The notes under the pieces were generated by a model. The model made no database searches and was not told where the DNA came from. It saw nothing but the letters and a program-made list of their open reading frames with translations. This document shows positions 9,749 to 18,967 of a stretch of DNA of 51,336 bases, piece after piece. The position numbers were made by a program, and so were the translations under genes. Numbering within the stretch: the stretch's first letter is position 1; each line of letters begins with the position of its first letter. The stretch is from Pseudomonadota bacterium (GTDB lineage: Bacteria > Pseudomonadota > Alphaproteobacteria > Rhizobiales > Xanthobacteraceae), in NCBI GenBank assembly GCA_023451825.1, contig JAEXYA010000013.1, positions 1-51,336 on the forward strand, given 5' to 3'.

Positions 9749-9892
9749 GTGATCCTCGCGATGATCCAGAACGGGGCCGTGGGGCCGGATGGATGACAAG
9801 CGAGTGTGGGGTGATTTCGAGGGGAAGTCACCGGCAATTTTAACGGGCAAACAAGGCCGACTGCGTCACTTCGCCGCCGTGATTTTGTCGCC

Positions 9893-9979
9893 GTAGGGTG
9901 GGCAAAGGAGCGGAGCGACGTGCCCACCGTCAAGTGCGCGTATGGCGAAGGTGGGCACGCTGCGCTTTGCCCACCCTAC
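9893..9979. repeat. GTAGGGTGGGCAAAG inverted repeat, copy A1
   Basis: An 87-bp imperfect palindrome. It opens GTAGGGTGGGCAAAG, has an inner GTGCCCACC / GGTGGGCAC pair, and closes CTTTGCCCACCCTAC. Two more full copies lie at 12230 and 28236, and a short relative at 37897. It sits between livK and the PstS-like pair. Confidence 0.92.
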
Positions 9980-9992
9980 ACCCCGGTCTTGC

Positions 9993-11003
9993 TCAGTTCT
10001 GCAGCTTCTCGCGCTCCGTTTTGCGATCATCCGCCGACAGCGGCAGGAGCCCCGTCGCGCCATCGGCGAAGCGCGCGATGATCGTCTGGCCTTCATCGGA
10101 CAGCACCATCGCCAGATAGTCCTTGATCCAAGGCTCAAGCTGCTTCTTCGGATGTGCCACATAGAGCGTGATGGCCGGCGTCAGCGGATAGGCGCCGCTT
10201 GCGACGCCCGCTTTGTCCGGAGCCACGAATGGTTTGCCGGTTGCAGACGCAAGCGGGACAATACGCACGCCATCCGACGACGCCTTGGCATCGACCCAAT
10301 CGACAATGGCGATGCCATAGGGATCCTGCGCCACCGCCTGCAGCACGGCGGCATCGTCGGCGAGGCCTTCATAGTTTCCAGCGAATGGCATGCCGCCGAG
10401 ACGGGACAGTCGCAGGCTGGTGGAGAAGTCGCCGTCATCACGCTGGCCATAGAGATGGATGCGGCGGGTGGACCATGCGCCGGTGACGCCAAGCTGGCGC
10501 CAGGTGTTGATGTCGCCGCCGGGCGAGCCCGAGGTGAACAGGCCGGCGAGTTGCGTCATGGTCAGGCCGGCGAGCGGATTCGCGCTGTTGACATAGACCG
10601 CGGGTGGCGTCTTGCCGTCGGCGCGCGGACCATAGCCCGCATAGCCGACCTTGATGCTCAACGCGTCGTGCTTGTTGATCGCCTTGAAGGCGCGGAGATC
10701 GGGGCGCGTGGCTTCGCCGACCACGAAGCCGATGGCGGTGGCGCCAGCGGCCAGTGCCGGCAGCGCGGTGGCGGAGCCCTTGAGCTGCGGCGCGAACTTG
10801 CTGCCCGGATGGGTCTCGATGAATTTCGTATTCAGCGCATCGATCAGAGGTCCGAGCGCGTCGTCGCCATGCAGGGCGATGCGGCCATCCGGCAGCGTGT
10901 AGCTGGTTTCGTTCGCTGTGGCGGCAGGCTTTGCGTTCTTATCTTGCGCATGCGCGCCCGACATGCCGATCAGCAGCGCGAGGAGAGGGAGTGCGTTCTT
11001 CAT
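9993..11003 (-). CDS. PstS-like phosphate-type substrate-binding protein (second of pair)
   Basis: A 336-residue secreted protein with a signal peptide cleaved near HAQ|DKN. It belongs to the PstS-like type II periplasmic binding fold. IALHGDDALGPLIDALNTKF at the start and IGFVVGEATRPDLRAF in the first lobe stand where PstS has its oxyanion-binding segments. LAGLFTSGSPGGDINTWRQL matches the WxxL region common to PstS relatives, and the C-terminus has DYLAMVLSDEGQ. Its start overlaps the stop of the preceding paralogue (ATGA at 11000-11003), implying translational coupling. No pstCAB or phoU is nearby, so transport is not assured; a sensory or scavenging role is possible. Confidence 0.85.
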   Translation of the reverse strand: MKNALPLLALLIGMSGAHAQDKNAKPAATANETSYTLPDGRIALHGDDALGPLIDALNTKFIETHPGSKFAPQLKGSATALPALAAGATAIGFVVGEATRPDLRAFKAINKHDALSIKVGYAGYGPRADGKTPPAVYVNSANPLAGLTMTQLAGLFTSGSPGGDINTWRQLGVTGAWSTRRIHLYGQRDDGDFSTSLRLSRLGGMPFAGNYEGLADDAAVLQAVAQDPYGIAIVDWVDAKASSDGVRIVPLASATGKPFVAPDKAGVASGAYPLTPAITLYVAHPKKQLEPWIKDYLAMVLSDEGQTIIARFADGATGLLPLSADDRKTEREKLQN

Positions 11004-12040
11004 TGGTCGAGCTTTGCGCGTTCGATGGCCGCGTCGGCGGCGTTGAGCGGGATGTAGCCATTGGCCTGTGCGGCAAAGATCTGCTGGCCTTCCTTCGACA
11101 GCAGCAGTCTCAGGTAATCCGCCGCGACCGGATCGATCTTTCCGTTCGCCTCGCGGCGCGCGTAGAAATACAGATGCCGCGCATATGGATATTTGCCGGC
11201 CTGGATTTCCACAGGCGTGCCCTTGATGAAGGGACCCTCGGTCGTCTCCGACACCGCGAGCTGCTTGATCTTGTCGGTCTCGCGGCCGATCGCGGCGACC
11301 GTGATGCCGCCGGGCTCGTTTGCCAGCCGTTTCAGCAATTCATCCGTCGATGCGTATTCTTCGTAGCGCGTGCTGTAAGGCCGGCCGTCGAGCCGGTGTG
11401 CCATCATCCAGGTGCCAAAGCCGCTATATTGCGGCGTGCCGAGCGGATGAATGAGCCGCTTGGTCCAGTCGCCGGTGAGGCCGAGCTGGCCCCAGCGCGA
11501 AAAATCGCCGTCATCATTACCGATGGTCAGCATTTTCGCGACCTGCTTCGTGGTCAGCTGCGTCAGCGGATTGTCGCGATGGACATAGACGGCGAGGGAT
11601 GTCGCGAGTTTCTGCGACGTGTCATTGGCCGCGTGCGCCACCTTGATCTCGATCGGCTCGGAGCCGAAGGCGCTCTTGAAGCCGGCGGCTTCCAGCAGCT
11701 TGATCGGGCGTCCCATGGAGCCGACCAGAATGCGATTATAGGTGAGGTTCGGGATGGCGGTTTCCGCGCCGGCCGAGACATCGACCAGCTTGGCGCCTGC
11801 ATGCGTCTTCGCATAAAGCGCATTGGCGCGTTCGACCGCGAATTTAGCATGGGCGGCGCCGCCGATGCGGATGGCGCCGGAGGCGTCGACATAAGGGGCG
11901 CCGGTGGCGGGTTTGGCACTGCCGGGCACATAAGCCGGAAGCGCCGGATCGACGATAAAGGTTTCAGCCGACGCCGGTGTGGCGGCGGCAAGCATCAGCA
12001 GGGCAAGAGATGCCGCGCTGATGCGAAAAGTGAATGGCAT
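11000..12040 (-). CDS. PstS-like phosphate-type substrate-binding protein (first of pair)
   Basis: A 346-residue secreted protein, signal peptide ending ASA|ETF, distant paralogue of the gene that follows it. Shared landmarks are the first-lobe strand GAIRIGGAAHAKFAVERANA, LTQLTTKQVAKML, GDFSRWGQLGLTGDW, and near the C-terminus DYLRLLLSKEGQQIF. An extra N-terminal segment (PALPAYVPGSAKPATGAPYV) precedes the fold. The two genes overlap by four bases and form a two-gene operon with no permease genes. The substrate cannot be read; phosphate or another oxyanion is the family default. Confidence 0.85.
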   Translation of the reverse strand: MPFTFRISAASLALLMLAAATPASAETFIVDPALPAYVPGSAKPATGAPYVDASGAIRIGGAAHAKFAVERANALYAKTHAGAKLVDVSAGAETAIPNLTYNRILVGSMGRPIKLLEAAGFKSAFGSEPIEIKVAHAANDTSQKLATSLAVYVHRDNPLTQLTTKQVAKMLTIGNDDGDFSRWGQLGLTGDWTKRLIHPLGTPQYSGFGTWMMAHRLDGRPYSTRYEEYASTDELLKRLANEPGGITVAAIGRETDKIKQLAVSETTEGPFIKGTPVEIQAGKYPYARHLYFYARREANGKIDPVAADYLRLLLSKEGQQIFAAQANGYIPLNAADAAIERAKLDQ

Positions 12041-12229
12041 TGGTGAGCTCGCTCGAGGATGATTTCATTGTCCCCTATGGCGCGCACAGCTTTGCTGCAA
12101 CGAACGTCAAGATGCATAGGCCCGCTCATGCGGCGGGCTGGCATCGGTCGCGTTGTGAAAATCGCAGCGAAAACAGTTTTGTAAGTGCGGGCTGCGAGTT
12201 TGCGCCGCAGTTTAGTATCGCTCTAGTCT

Positions 12230-12310
12230 GTAGGGTGGGCAAAGCGTAGCGTGCCCACCTTCAAGTGCTCGGCTGGTGAAGGTGGGCACGCTTCGCTTTG
12301 CCCACCCTAC
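12230..12310. repeat. GTAGGGTGGGCAAAG inverted repeat, copy A2
   Basis: An 81-bp palindrome with outer arms GTAGGGTGGGCAAAGCG / CGCTTTGCCCACCCTAC and inner arms GTGCCCACCTTCA / TGAAGGTGGGCAC. It ends 8 bp before the 3' end of livF. Confidence 0.95.
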
Positions 12311-12318
12311 GAATGCGA

Positions 12319-13059
12319 CTACCCGTGCCGCCCGCCTTCGAGATAAGCCGAGCGAATCTCCGGCGCCCTCAGCAATTCCGCACCCGTGCCCGACAGCGTG
12401 ATCAATCCATTGACCATCACATAGCCGCGGTGCGCGAGCCGCAGCGCGTGGTTGGCGTTCTGCTCGACGATCAGCACCGTGAGGCCGTCCTGCTTGTTGA
12501 GCACGCGGATGGCGTCAAAGATCTGTTTGGCGATCAGCGGCGCCAGACCAAGCGAGGGTTCGTCCAATAACAGCAGACGTGGGCGGCTCATCAGCGCGCG
12601 GCCGATAGCCAGCATCTGCTGTTCGCCGCCACTCAATGTGCCGCCGCGCTGGGTCATGCGTTCCTTGAGGCGCGGAAACAGCGTCAGCACTTTGTCGAGG
12701 CTTTCGCTGTGCTGCGCCGGCGTCATTTCGTTGACATCGGCGCCCATCTGCAGGTTTTCCGCGACGCTCATGCGCGGGAAAATGCGGCGGCCTTCCGGTG
12801 ACTGCGCGATGCGCATGCGCGCGATCTCATGGGTGGGCAGGCCGGTGATATCGGTGCCGTCATAGACGACGCTGCCCGAGCGGGCGCGGGGCTTGCCGAA
12901 AATGGTCATCATCAGCGTCGATTTGCCGGCGCCATTCGCGCCGATCAACGCCACGATCTCGCCGCGCTGGATGGAGAGATCGACGCCCTTGAGTGCTTCG
13001 ATCCTGCCATAAGAGGCGCGGAGATTGGTGATGGCGAGCATGGGGGTGGAGGTGCTCAT
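12319..13059 (-). CDS. livF: Branched-chain amino-acid ABC transporter ATPase LivF
   Basis: A 246-residue ABC ATPase of the LivF subfamily. It shows Walker A GANGAGKST (about residues 39-47), Q-loop SPEGRRIFPRMSV, signature LSGGEQQMLAIGRAL, Walker B LLLLDEPSLGLAP and the switch histidine region VLIVEQNANHAL. The length and the GRRIFPRMSVAENL segment separate LivF from LivG. It is the last gene of livH-livM-livG-livF. Unlike the rest of the operon it is not tightly packed: 112 bp containing a dispersed inverted repeat separate it from livG. Confidence 0.96.
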   Translation of the reverse strand: MSTSTPMLAITNLRASYGRIEALKGVDLSIQRGEIVALIGANGAGKSTLMMTIFGKPRARSGSVVYDGTDITGLPTHEIARMRIAQSPEGRRIFPRMSVAENLQMGADVNEMTPAQHSESLDKVLTLFPRLKERMTQRGGTLSGGEQQMLAIGRALMSRPRLLLLDEPSLGLAPLIAKQIFDAIRVLNKQDGLTVLIVEQNANHALRLAHRGYVMVNGLITLSGTGAELLRAPEIRSAYLEGGRHG

Positions 13060-13072
13060 GCTTCATGTTCCC

Positions 13073-13165
13073 CGTCATTGCGAGGAGCGGAGCGACGAAG
13101 CAATCCAGGAGCCACAAGCGAAGGAAGACTGGATTGCTTCGTCGCAAGGGCTCCTCGCAATGACG
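13073..13165. repeat. CGTCATTGCGAGGAGC inverted repeat inside the liv operon
   Basis: Outer arms CGTCATTGCGAGGAGC / CTCCTCGCAATGACG and inner arms GAAGCAATCCAG / CTGGATTGCTTC enclose a short loop. This dispersed-repeat type is found between genes in many proteobacteria (established knowledge). It fills nearly the whole livG-livF gap. Confidence 0.93.
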
Positions 13166-13171
13166 ACGTTG

Positions 13172-14010
13172 TCACGTCTCGCCCTCCATCACCGCAATCG
13201 CTTCTTCCTCATCGGCACCGAGATAGGCGGCGATCACCTTCGGATCGTCGCGGATTTCCTGCGGTGTGCCGTGGGCGATTTTTACGCCGTAATCCAGCAC
13301 ATTGATGTGATCGGAAATCTCCATCACCACGGACATGTCGTGTTCGATCAGCAGGATCGAGGTGCCGTGATCGGCGCGGATGCGCAGGAGCAACTCATTG
13401 AGCTCGCCGCTTTCCTTCGCATTGAGGCCGGCGGCGGGCTCGTCGAGGCAGAGCAGCGCGGGCTCGGTGCACATCGCGCGCACGATTTCGAGGCGGCGCT
13501 GGTCGCCGTAAGGAAGATTGCCCGCCGCGTCGTCGGCGCGGGGGAGGAGACCGATCTGGTCGAGCCAGTAACGCGCGAGATCGATCGCCGCGTTCTCCGC
13601 CGCGCGAAACGACGGCACGCCGAACAGGCCGAGAAATGTGTAGCCCGACGCGCGCATCAAGGCGTTGTGCTGGGCCACCATCAGGTTTTCCAACGCAGTC
13701 ATGCCGGGAAACAGGCGGATGTTCTGGAAGGTGCGCGCGACCTTTGCGACCTTTGAGATGCGAAAATCGTTCAGCGTCTCCAGCTGCCATTCGCTGTCGG
13801 TGTGACGCAGGCGGATCGTGCCTGAGGTCGGCTTGTAGAAGCCGGTGATACAGTTGAACACCGTCGTCTTGCCGGCGCCGTTCGGCCCGATGAGCGCGGT
13901 GATCTTGCCGCGCTCTGCCGTGAAAGAGAGGTCATTGACGGCAACGATGCCGCCGAAGCGCATTGTGAGGTTCTCGACGCTCAAGATCGTGTTGATTGGA
14001 ATGTCGTTGA

Positions 14011-14014
<4 letters not shown>
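13172..14014 (-). CDS. livG: Branched-chain amino-acid ABC transporter ATPase LivG
   Basis: A 280-residue ABC ATPase of the LivG subfamily. It has Walker A GPNGAGKTT, Q-loop ARTFQNIRLFPGMTALENL, signature region NLPYGDQRRLEIVRAM (the degenerate form usual for LivG) and Walker B LLCLDEPAAGLN, then LLIEHDMSVVMEISD with the switch His. The C-terminus ends after the LivG-typical PQEIRDDPKVIAAYLG with an acidic extension. It overlaps livM by four bases (ATGA, 14011-14014), showing operon structure and coupled translation. Confidence 0.97.
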
Positions 14015-15333
<1,319 letters not shown>

Positions 15334-15346
15334 GCTGTGTCCCGTC

Positions 15347-16264
15347 TCAGACTTTTTCGACTTCGGGACGGCCGAGCAGGCCGGTGGGCATGAAGATCAG
15401 CACCACGATCAGGATCGAGAAGGCGGCGACGTCCTTGTATTCGGTGGAGAAATAGGCCGACCACAGCGTCTCGATCAGGCCGATCAGGAGGCCGCCGAGC
15501 ATCGCGCCCGGCAGCGAGCCGATGCCGCCGAGCACGGCGGCGGTGAAGGCCTTGATGCCGGCGACAAAACCCATGAAGAAATCGACGAGGCCATAATAGA
15601 GCAGATACATCATGCCGGCCACGGCAGCGAGCGCGGCGCCGATCACGAAGGTCATGGAGATGGTGCGATCGACATCGACGCCGAGCAGGGAGGCCATCTT
15701 CTGGTCCTGCTCGCAGGCGCGCATGTCGCGGCCGAGGCGCGTGCGCGCCACCAGATAGGTGAACAGCGCCAGCAGCACCAGCGTGGTGACCACCACGATG
15801 ATCTGGATGTTGGAAATGCGGATCGCAAAACCATCCGCGCCTTCATGCAGCGTATAGCCGCCGGTGATGATCGGCGGCACGGGTTTGACGCGCGCGCCCT
15901 GCGAGACCTGCGAAAAATTCGTCAGCACAAAAGACATGCCGATCGCCGACAGCATCGGGGCGAGGCGGAACGAATGGCGCAGCGGGCGATAGGCGATGCG
16001 CTCGATGGTCCAGCCATAGAGCGAGGTGACCGCCATCGCGACCAGCAGCACCAGCAGCAGGATCACCGGCACGGCGGTGAGGCCGATGGAGACGAGGATC
16101 AGGAAGGTGATCAGCGCGATGAAGCCGCCGATCATGAAGATGTCGCCATGGGCGAAATTGATCATGCCGACGATGCCATAGACCATGGTGTAGCCGATGG
16201 CGATCAGGCCGTAGATCGAGCCAAGCACGAGACCGTTGATCAGTTGCTGGGCGAAATAATCCAT
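15347..16264 (-). CDS. livH: Branched-chain amino-acid ABC transporter permease LivH
   Basis: A 305-residue permease with about eight membrane segments. The N-terminal QQLINGLVLGSIYGLIAIGY and MVYGIVGMINFAHGDIFMIG are the LivH signature, and the coupling loop RACEQDQKMASLLGVDVDR lies near residue 185. It is the first gene of the minus-strand operon livH-livM-livG-livF, so the promoter should lie in 16265-16480. The partner binding protein is probably the livK at 8636. Confidence 0.97.
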   Translation of the reverse strand: MDYFAQQLINGLVLGSIYGLIAIGYTMVYGIVGMINFAHGDIFMIGGFIALITFLILVSIGLTAVPVILLLVLLVAMAVTSLYGWTIERIAYRPLRHSFRLAPMLSAIGMSFVLTNFSQVSQGARVKPVPPIITGGYTLHEGADGFAIRISNIQIIVVVTTLVLLALFTYLVARTRLGRDMRACEQDQKMASLLGVDVDRTISMTFVIGAALAAVAGMMYLLYYGLVDFFMGFVAGIKAFTAAVLGGIGSLPGAMLGGLLIGLIETLWSAYFSTEYKDVAAFSILIVVLIFMPTGLLGRPEVEKV

Positions 16265-16565
16265 GGACCCCGGTATGTGCTATCGCACGCGTGCTGTCGT
16301 GTTTCTTTTGCGCCGATGCCAAAACCCCGACAGCCGGAATCTCGTAATCGCTGTTCCATTTTCTAACAGTGCTTTTGCGGGAACAGCAACAGCAAGGGAT
16401 GCGGCTAAGTTGTGCTGTCCCTGCCGTTTTTCGCTGCAGCGCAAACTGTTTCGCCGTCACATTCGCTCCGCATAATGGCCCCGGGATGACCATCCCGGAA
16501 CTGAAACGGTTGAGGAGACAGGGCGTTGTCTGTGCGTTGGATGGTTCAACAGAGGAGAAGACTGA
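16265..16565. other. Intergenic region with divergent promoters
   Basis: 301 bp between the livH start and the small plus-strand ORF at 16566. It holds a perfect hairpin CCGGGATG-ac-CATCCCGG at 16481-16498. It should contain the livH promoter (minus) and that of the small ORF (plus). No clear sigma-70 boxes or operator were recognised. Confidence 0.5.
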
Positions 16566-16724
16566 ATGTCCAAACGACAGTCGAACCAAAGTCAGAACAA
16601 CCAGGGCCAGCAGACCCAGAACCCCAATCAGGGAATGGGCCAGCAGCAGGGCGGTCAGCGCCCGGGCCAGCAGCAGGATCCGAGCCGGCAGGGTAATCCG
16701 CCAGGCCACCAGCAGCAGTCATAG
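16566..16724 (+). CDS. 52-residue Gln/Asn-rich small protein
   Basis: ATG at 16566, TAG at 16722-16724. The product starts MSKRQSNQSQNNQGQQ and is dominated by Gln, Asn, Gly and Pro, ending GNPPGHQQQS, with no hydrophobic core. GAGGAG lies about nine bases before the ATG, and a strong intrinsic terminator follows 36 bp after the stop, so this is a complete short transcription unit. The protein should be disordered and cytoplasmic. It is reminiscent in composition only of small stress-induced hydrophilic proteins. Function unknown. Confidence 0.7.
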   Translation: MSKRQSNQSQNNQGQQTQNPNQGMGQQQGGQRPGQQQDPSRQGNPPGHQQQS

Positions 16725-16760
16725 AGTTCGAAAGGAGTGTTCTCAGCGCTCCTTGGAGAG

Positions 16761-16789
16761 GCCCCGCCGAAAGGCGGGGCTTTTCTTTT
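16761..16789 (+). terminator. Rho-independent terminator
   Basis: GCCCCGCC-gaaa-GGCGGGGC (16761-16780) with a stable GAAA tetraloop, followed by TTTTCTTTT. It lies 36 bp after the stop of the 52-residue ORF. Confidence 0.92.
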
Positions 16790-16932
16790 GGCAAGTCTCA
16801 TTTCGCTCGCGACTGAGATTTCCCCAAAATCTGGAAATTAAGGTTACCAGATGGTTTACGTTGTCGATAAGATCGCTCGGGCGTTAGCGTCTCATCAACC
16901 ATATCGGCTCGCGCGCGAGTCGCAGATCAGCG

Positions 16933-17529
16933 ATGGACGGCGACGACATGCCCGAGCAGACGATTTTGCAGGACAATTGGTCCGCCAAAGGCACGGTCCA
17001 GAGTTGGCGGATCAGCACATTTACCGGCGTGCTGCTGGCCTGTTATTTCGTGCCCACCTGGACCATGTTCTCGTTCCGCATCATGGTTTCGCCGATCCAG
17101 GGCTTCTATGAGCGCCCGAATATCTCGCTGGCGCTGTTCCTGAACGACTATCTGCAGCTCTCGAGCTTCGGCACGGTCCGTTACGCGTGGCTGCTTGCGC
17201 TGGCCAAGCTGACGGTGGTCGCATTCTTTGCGGTGTTTCTCGTGTTCATCACGCAGCCGAAGATTCGCAAAAGTGGTGGCTGTGACGAAGCGCTGGCCAT
17301 GGCGCTCGGCATCGGCGGCGCGATTTCCTTCGCCGGCATGATGATGGCGTGGAAGGTCGGTGAGTTCTCCGCCATGCGGCTGCACATCACCGAGCTGCTG
17401 TTGCTGATGGGCGTTGCCATCGTGATGGCGATCGAGCCGCCGCTGCGCCGTGAGGCGGTGCAGCCCCAGCTTTGGTCGGACGAAGATCCCGGTCATGCGC
17501 CGTCGGTCGAGAAGGCGAACGCTGCCTAG
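16933..17529 (+). CDS. Four-helix membrane protein of unknown function
   Basis: A 198-residue protein. It has a short hydrophilic N-terminus, then membrane segments at about residues 28-48 (FTGVLLACYFVPTWTMF), 84-107 (YAWLLALAKLTVVAFFAVFL), 120-140 and 150-168, and a hydrophilic acidic tail. The loop PIQGFYERPNISLALFLNDY probably faces the periplasm. I do not recognise the family. An alternative start (MPEQTIL) lies five codons in. It overlaps the convergent pcaC gene by four bases. Confidence 0.75.
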   Translation: MDGDDMPEQTILQDNWSAKGTVQSWRISTFTGVLLACYFVPTWTMFSFRIMVSPIQGFYERPNISLALFLNDYLQLSSFGTVRYAWLLALAKLTVVAFFAVFLVFITQPKIRKSGGCDEALAMALGIGGAISFAGMMMAWKVGEFSAMRLHITELLLLMGVAIVMAIEPPLRREAVQPQLWSDEDPGHAPSVEKANAA

Positions 17530-17915
17530 ATCGGCAGGCCGAGTTCCTTGATCACGGCGCCGGCTTCCTTGGTGGCGTGATTGGCGGCGGGGACGCCGCA
17601 ATAAATGGCCTGCTGCAGCAGGATTTCCTTGATGTCATCCGGCGTGAAGCCGCCTTCGGTGAGGGCGGCGCGCACATGCATGCGGAATTCGTCCCATTGA
17701 CCGAGCGCCAGCATGGTGCCGATCACCAGCACGCGCCGTGTCCGATCATCGAACCCCGGCCGCGTCCAGATCTCGCCCCAGGCGTAGCGCGAGATCAGAT
17801 CGAGGAAGTCGGCATTGAATGTGTTCTTGCCGGCGGCTGATTTATCGACCCAGGCGTCACCGAGAATTTTTCGGCGTTTTGCTGTGCCTTGTTCGGCGCG
17901 CTGTTGTTCGTCCAT
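17526..17915 (-). CDS. pcaC: 4-carboxymuconolactone decarboxylase
   Basis: A 129-residue protein of the carboxymuconolactone decarboxylase/AhpD-like alpha-helical family. Length and motifs fit PcaC: FLDLISRYAWGEIWTRPGFD, then LVIGTMLALGQWDEFRMHVRAAL, the EEIKE-type helix ending LLQQAIYCGVPAAN. The enzyme converts 4-carboxymuconolactone to beta-ketoadipate enol-lactone in protocatechuate degradation. It lacks the CxxC of AhpD. The genes for the preceding and following steps, pcaB and pcaD, are on the same strand but 1.05 kb upstream, beyond the Fic module. Confidence 0.93.
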   Translation of the reverse strand: MDEQQRAEQGTAKRRKILGDAWVDKSAAGKNTFNADFLDLISRYAWGEIWTRPGFDDRTRRVLVIGTMLALGQWDEFRMHVRAALTEGGFTPDDIKEILLQQAIYCGVPAANHATKEAGAVIKELGLPI

Positions 17916-17962
17916 CTTTAATCCGTATATGTCTACGCAGTTTTGAGGCGGGTACTTTTGCT

Positions 17963-18559
17963 TCAGTCTGCGTCTCTGAGCTGAGCTTCAAGCAGCCTTG
18001 CGAGATAGTTCTCAAGCTCTGAGAAATCCAGATTTCCTTCGTGCCAAGCGCGATCAGCCGCACGCAATCCCGCGACGTAACCGCTACGATCCTCGCGAAT
18101 TCTTTCTGGCACGATTTTCCTACCTGGCAGAAGTCCGCCAGATTTGGCGCATAGCAGATAGTAACAGGTGGCTCGTGCCGTTCGACCGTTGCCTTCGATG
18201 AATGGATGAACCCAATTCAGGCGCCACAGGCCATAAGCCGCGATTTCTGTGGCGGTCCAGTTGAACCAGTTTTCGTGGATGGTCGAGATAAACCGATCCA
18301 TCAATTCCGGTACGTCTTTGAAATGTGGTGGGAGATGATTGCCAACATAGATTGGCTCTTCGCGAAAGCGGCCACCAAATTGGGAGATGTTCGCAACAGC
18401 GGCGTGATTTAGTGCCCAGAGCGTGTACTTGTCGAACGCCGCATGGCCCTGTTTCAATCCGATCTCCACGCAATTCGTCAAAAGGTCGTACTGGCGTAGA
18501 AGATTTTTCTCCTGGACGGAGTCGTACAGCGCTCGATCATCACCTTCGGAAACGATCAT
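17963..18559 (-). CDS. Fic domain protein (probable toxin)
   Basis: A 198-residue Fic protein. The active-site motif HPFIEGNGRTAR at residues 118-129 is complete, including the catalytic His and the anion-hole GNGR. The flap hairpin SQFGGRFREEPIYVGNH precedes it. Fic enzymes transfer AMP (or other phosphate-linked groups) from nucleotides to target hydroxyls. No (S/T)xxxE(G/N) inhibitory helix is visible within the protein, so an inhibitor in trans is expected. The gene at 18601 is placed as such. The ATG at 18559 immediately follows a hairpin and T run and lacks an adjacent Shine-Dalgarno sequence; the nearest is GGAGAG, 5' of the hairpin. Confidence 0.9.
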   Translation of the reverse strand: MIVSEGDDRALYDSVQEKNLLRQYDLLTNCVEIGLKQGHAAFDKYTLWALNHAAVANISQFGGRFREEPIYVGNHLPPHFKDVPELMDRFISTIHENWFNWTATEIAAYGLWRLNWVHPFIEGNGRTARATCYYLLCAKSGGLLPGRKIVPERIREDRSGYVAGLRAADRAWHEGNLDFSELENYLARLLEAQLRDAD

Positions 18560-18592
18560 AACAAAAAAAGAGCCCTTGCGGGCTCTCTCCTA
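18560..18592 (-). terminator. Terminator-like hairpin directly before the fic start codon
   Basis: On the minus strand AGGAGA is followed by GAGCCC-gcaa-GGGCTC and TTTTTTTGTT, then the ATG of fic. This has the form of an intrinsic terminator or attenuator between the antitoxin-like gene and fic. The only purine-rich ribosome site is 5' of the stem. Confidence 0.75.
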
Positions 18593-18600
18593 GTTGAAAT

Positions 18601-18816
18601 TTATCGGACGGTGGCGCGCATCAAAATGCTGCTTGCGGCAGTTCGCGCAGATTCTTTGGTGATCCCGGAATTTTCCGGCGCGTTGCCATAGGCGAAACTG
18701 ACGCGCTGTTCGCGCAGTTGTTCGTCCGTGACGCCGTTGACTCTGGCCTCCTCAAGCAACCGGTCGAGTTCCGGACGTGCGGGAGCAGATTTCAAGGCAG
18801 ATTTTCTAATTGCCAT
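18601..18816 (-). CDS. Small protein upstream of Fic, putative antitoxin
   Basis: A 71-residue, mostly helical basic/acidic protein. It has a Lys/Ala-rich N-terminus, then the helical PELDRLLEEARVNGVTDEQL, then LREQRVSFAYGNAPENSGIT. The position, 41 bp upstream of fic on the same strand, is that of class I Fic antitoxins (VbhA type). The exact (S/T)xxxE(G/N) inhibition motif is not found: the nearest matches are SFAYGN (Gly for Glu) and GNAPEN (Gly for Ser/Thr). The antitoxin role is inferred from position and size, not from an exact motif. Confidence 0.65.
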   Translation of the reverse strand: MAIRKSALKSAPARPELDRLLEEARVNGVTDEQLREQRVSFAYGNAPENSGITKESARTAASSILMRATVR

Positions 18817-18967
18817 ATGCTTCTCCCACTTTAGCTAATCCAAAATACCCTGTCAGATTTAAGAACATATAACGCTCAACCTCGGCCGACCAGAGATTGC
18901 GGCAGATTTTTACGCCTTCGCTATCACGATTCGGTTCTATCGATTCGACAGTTTCGTATCTGTCTGC

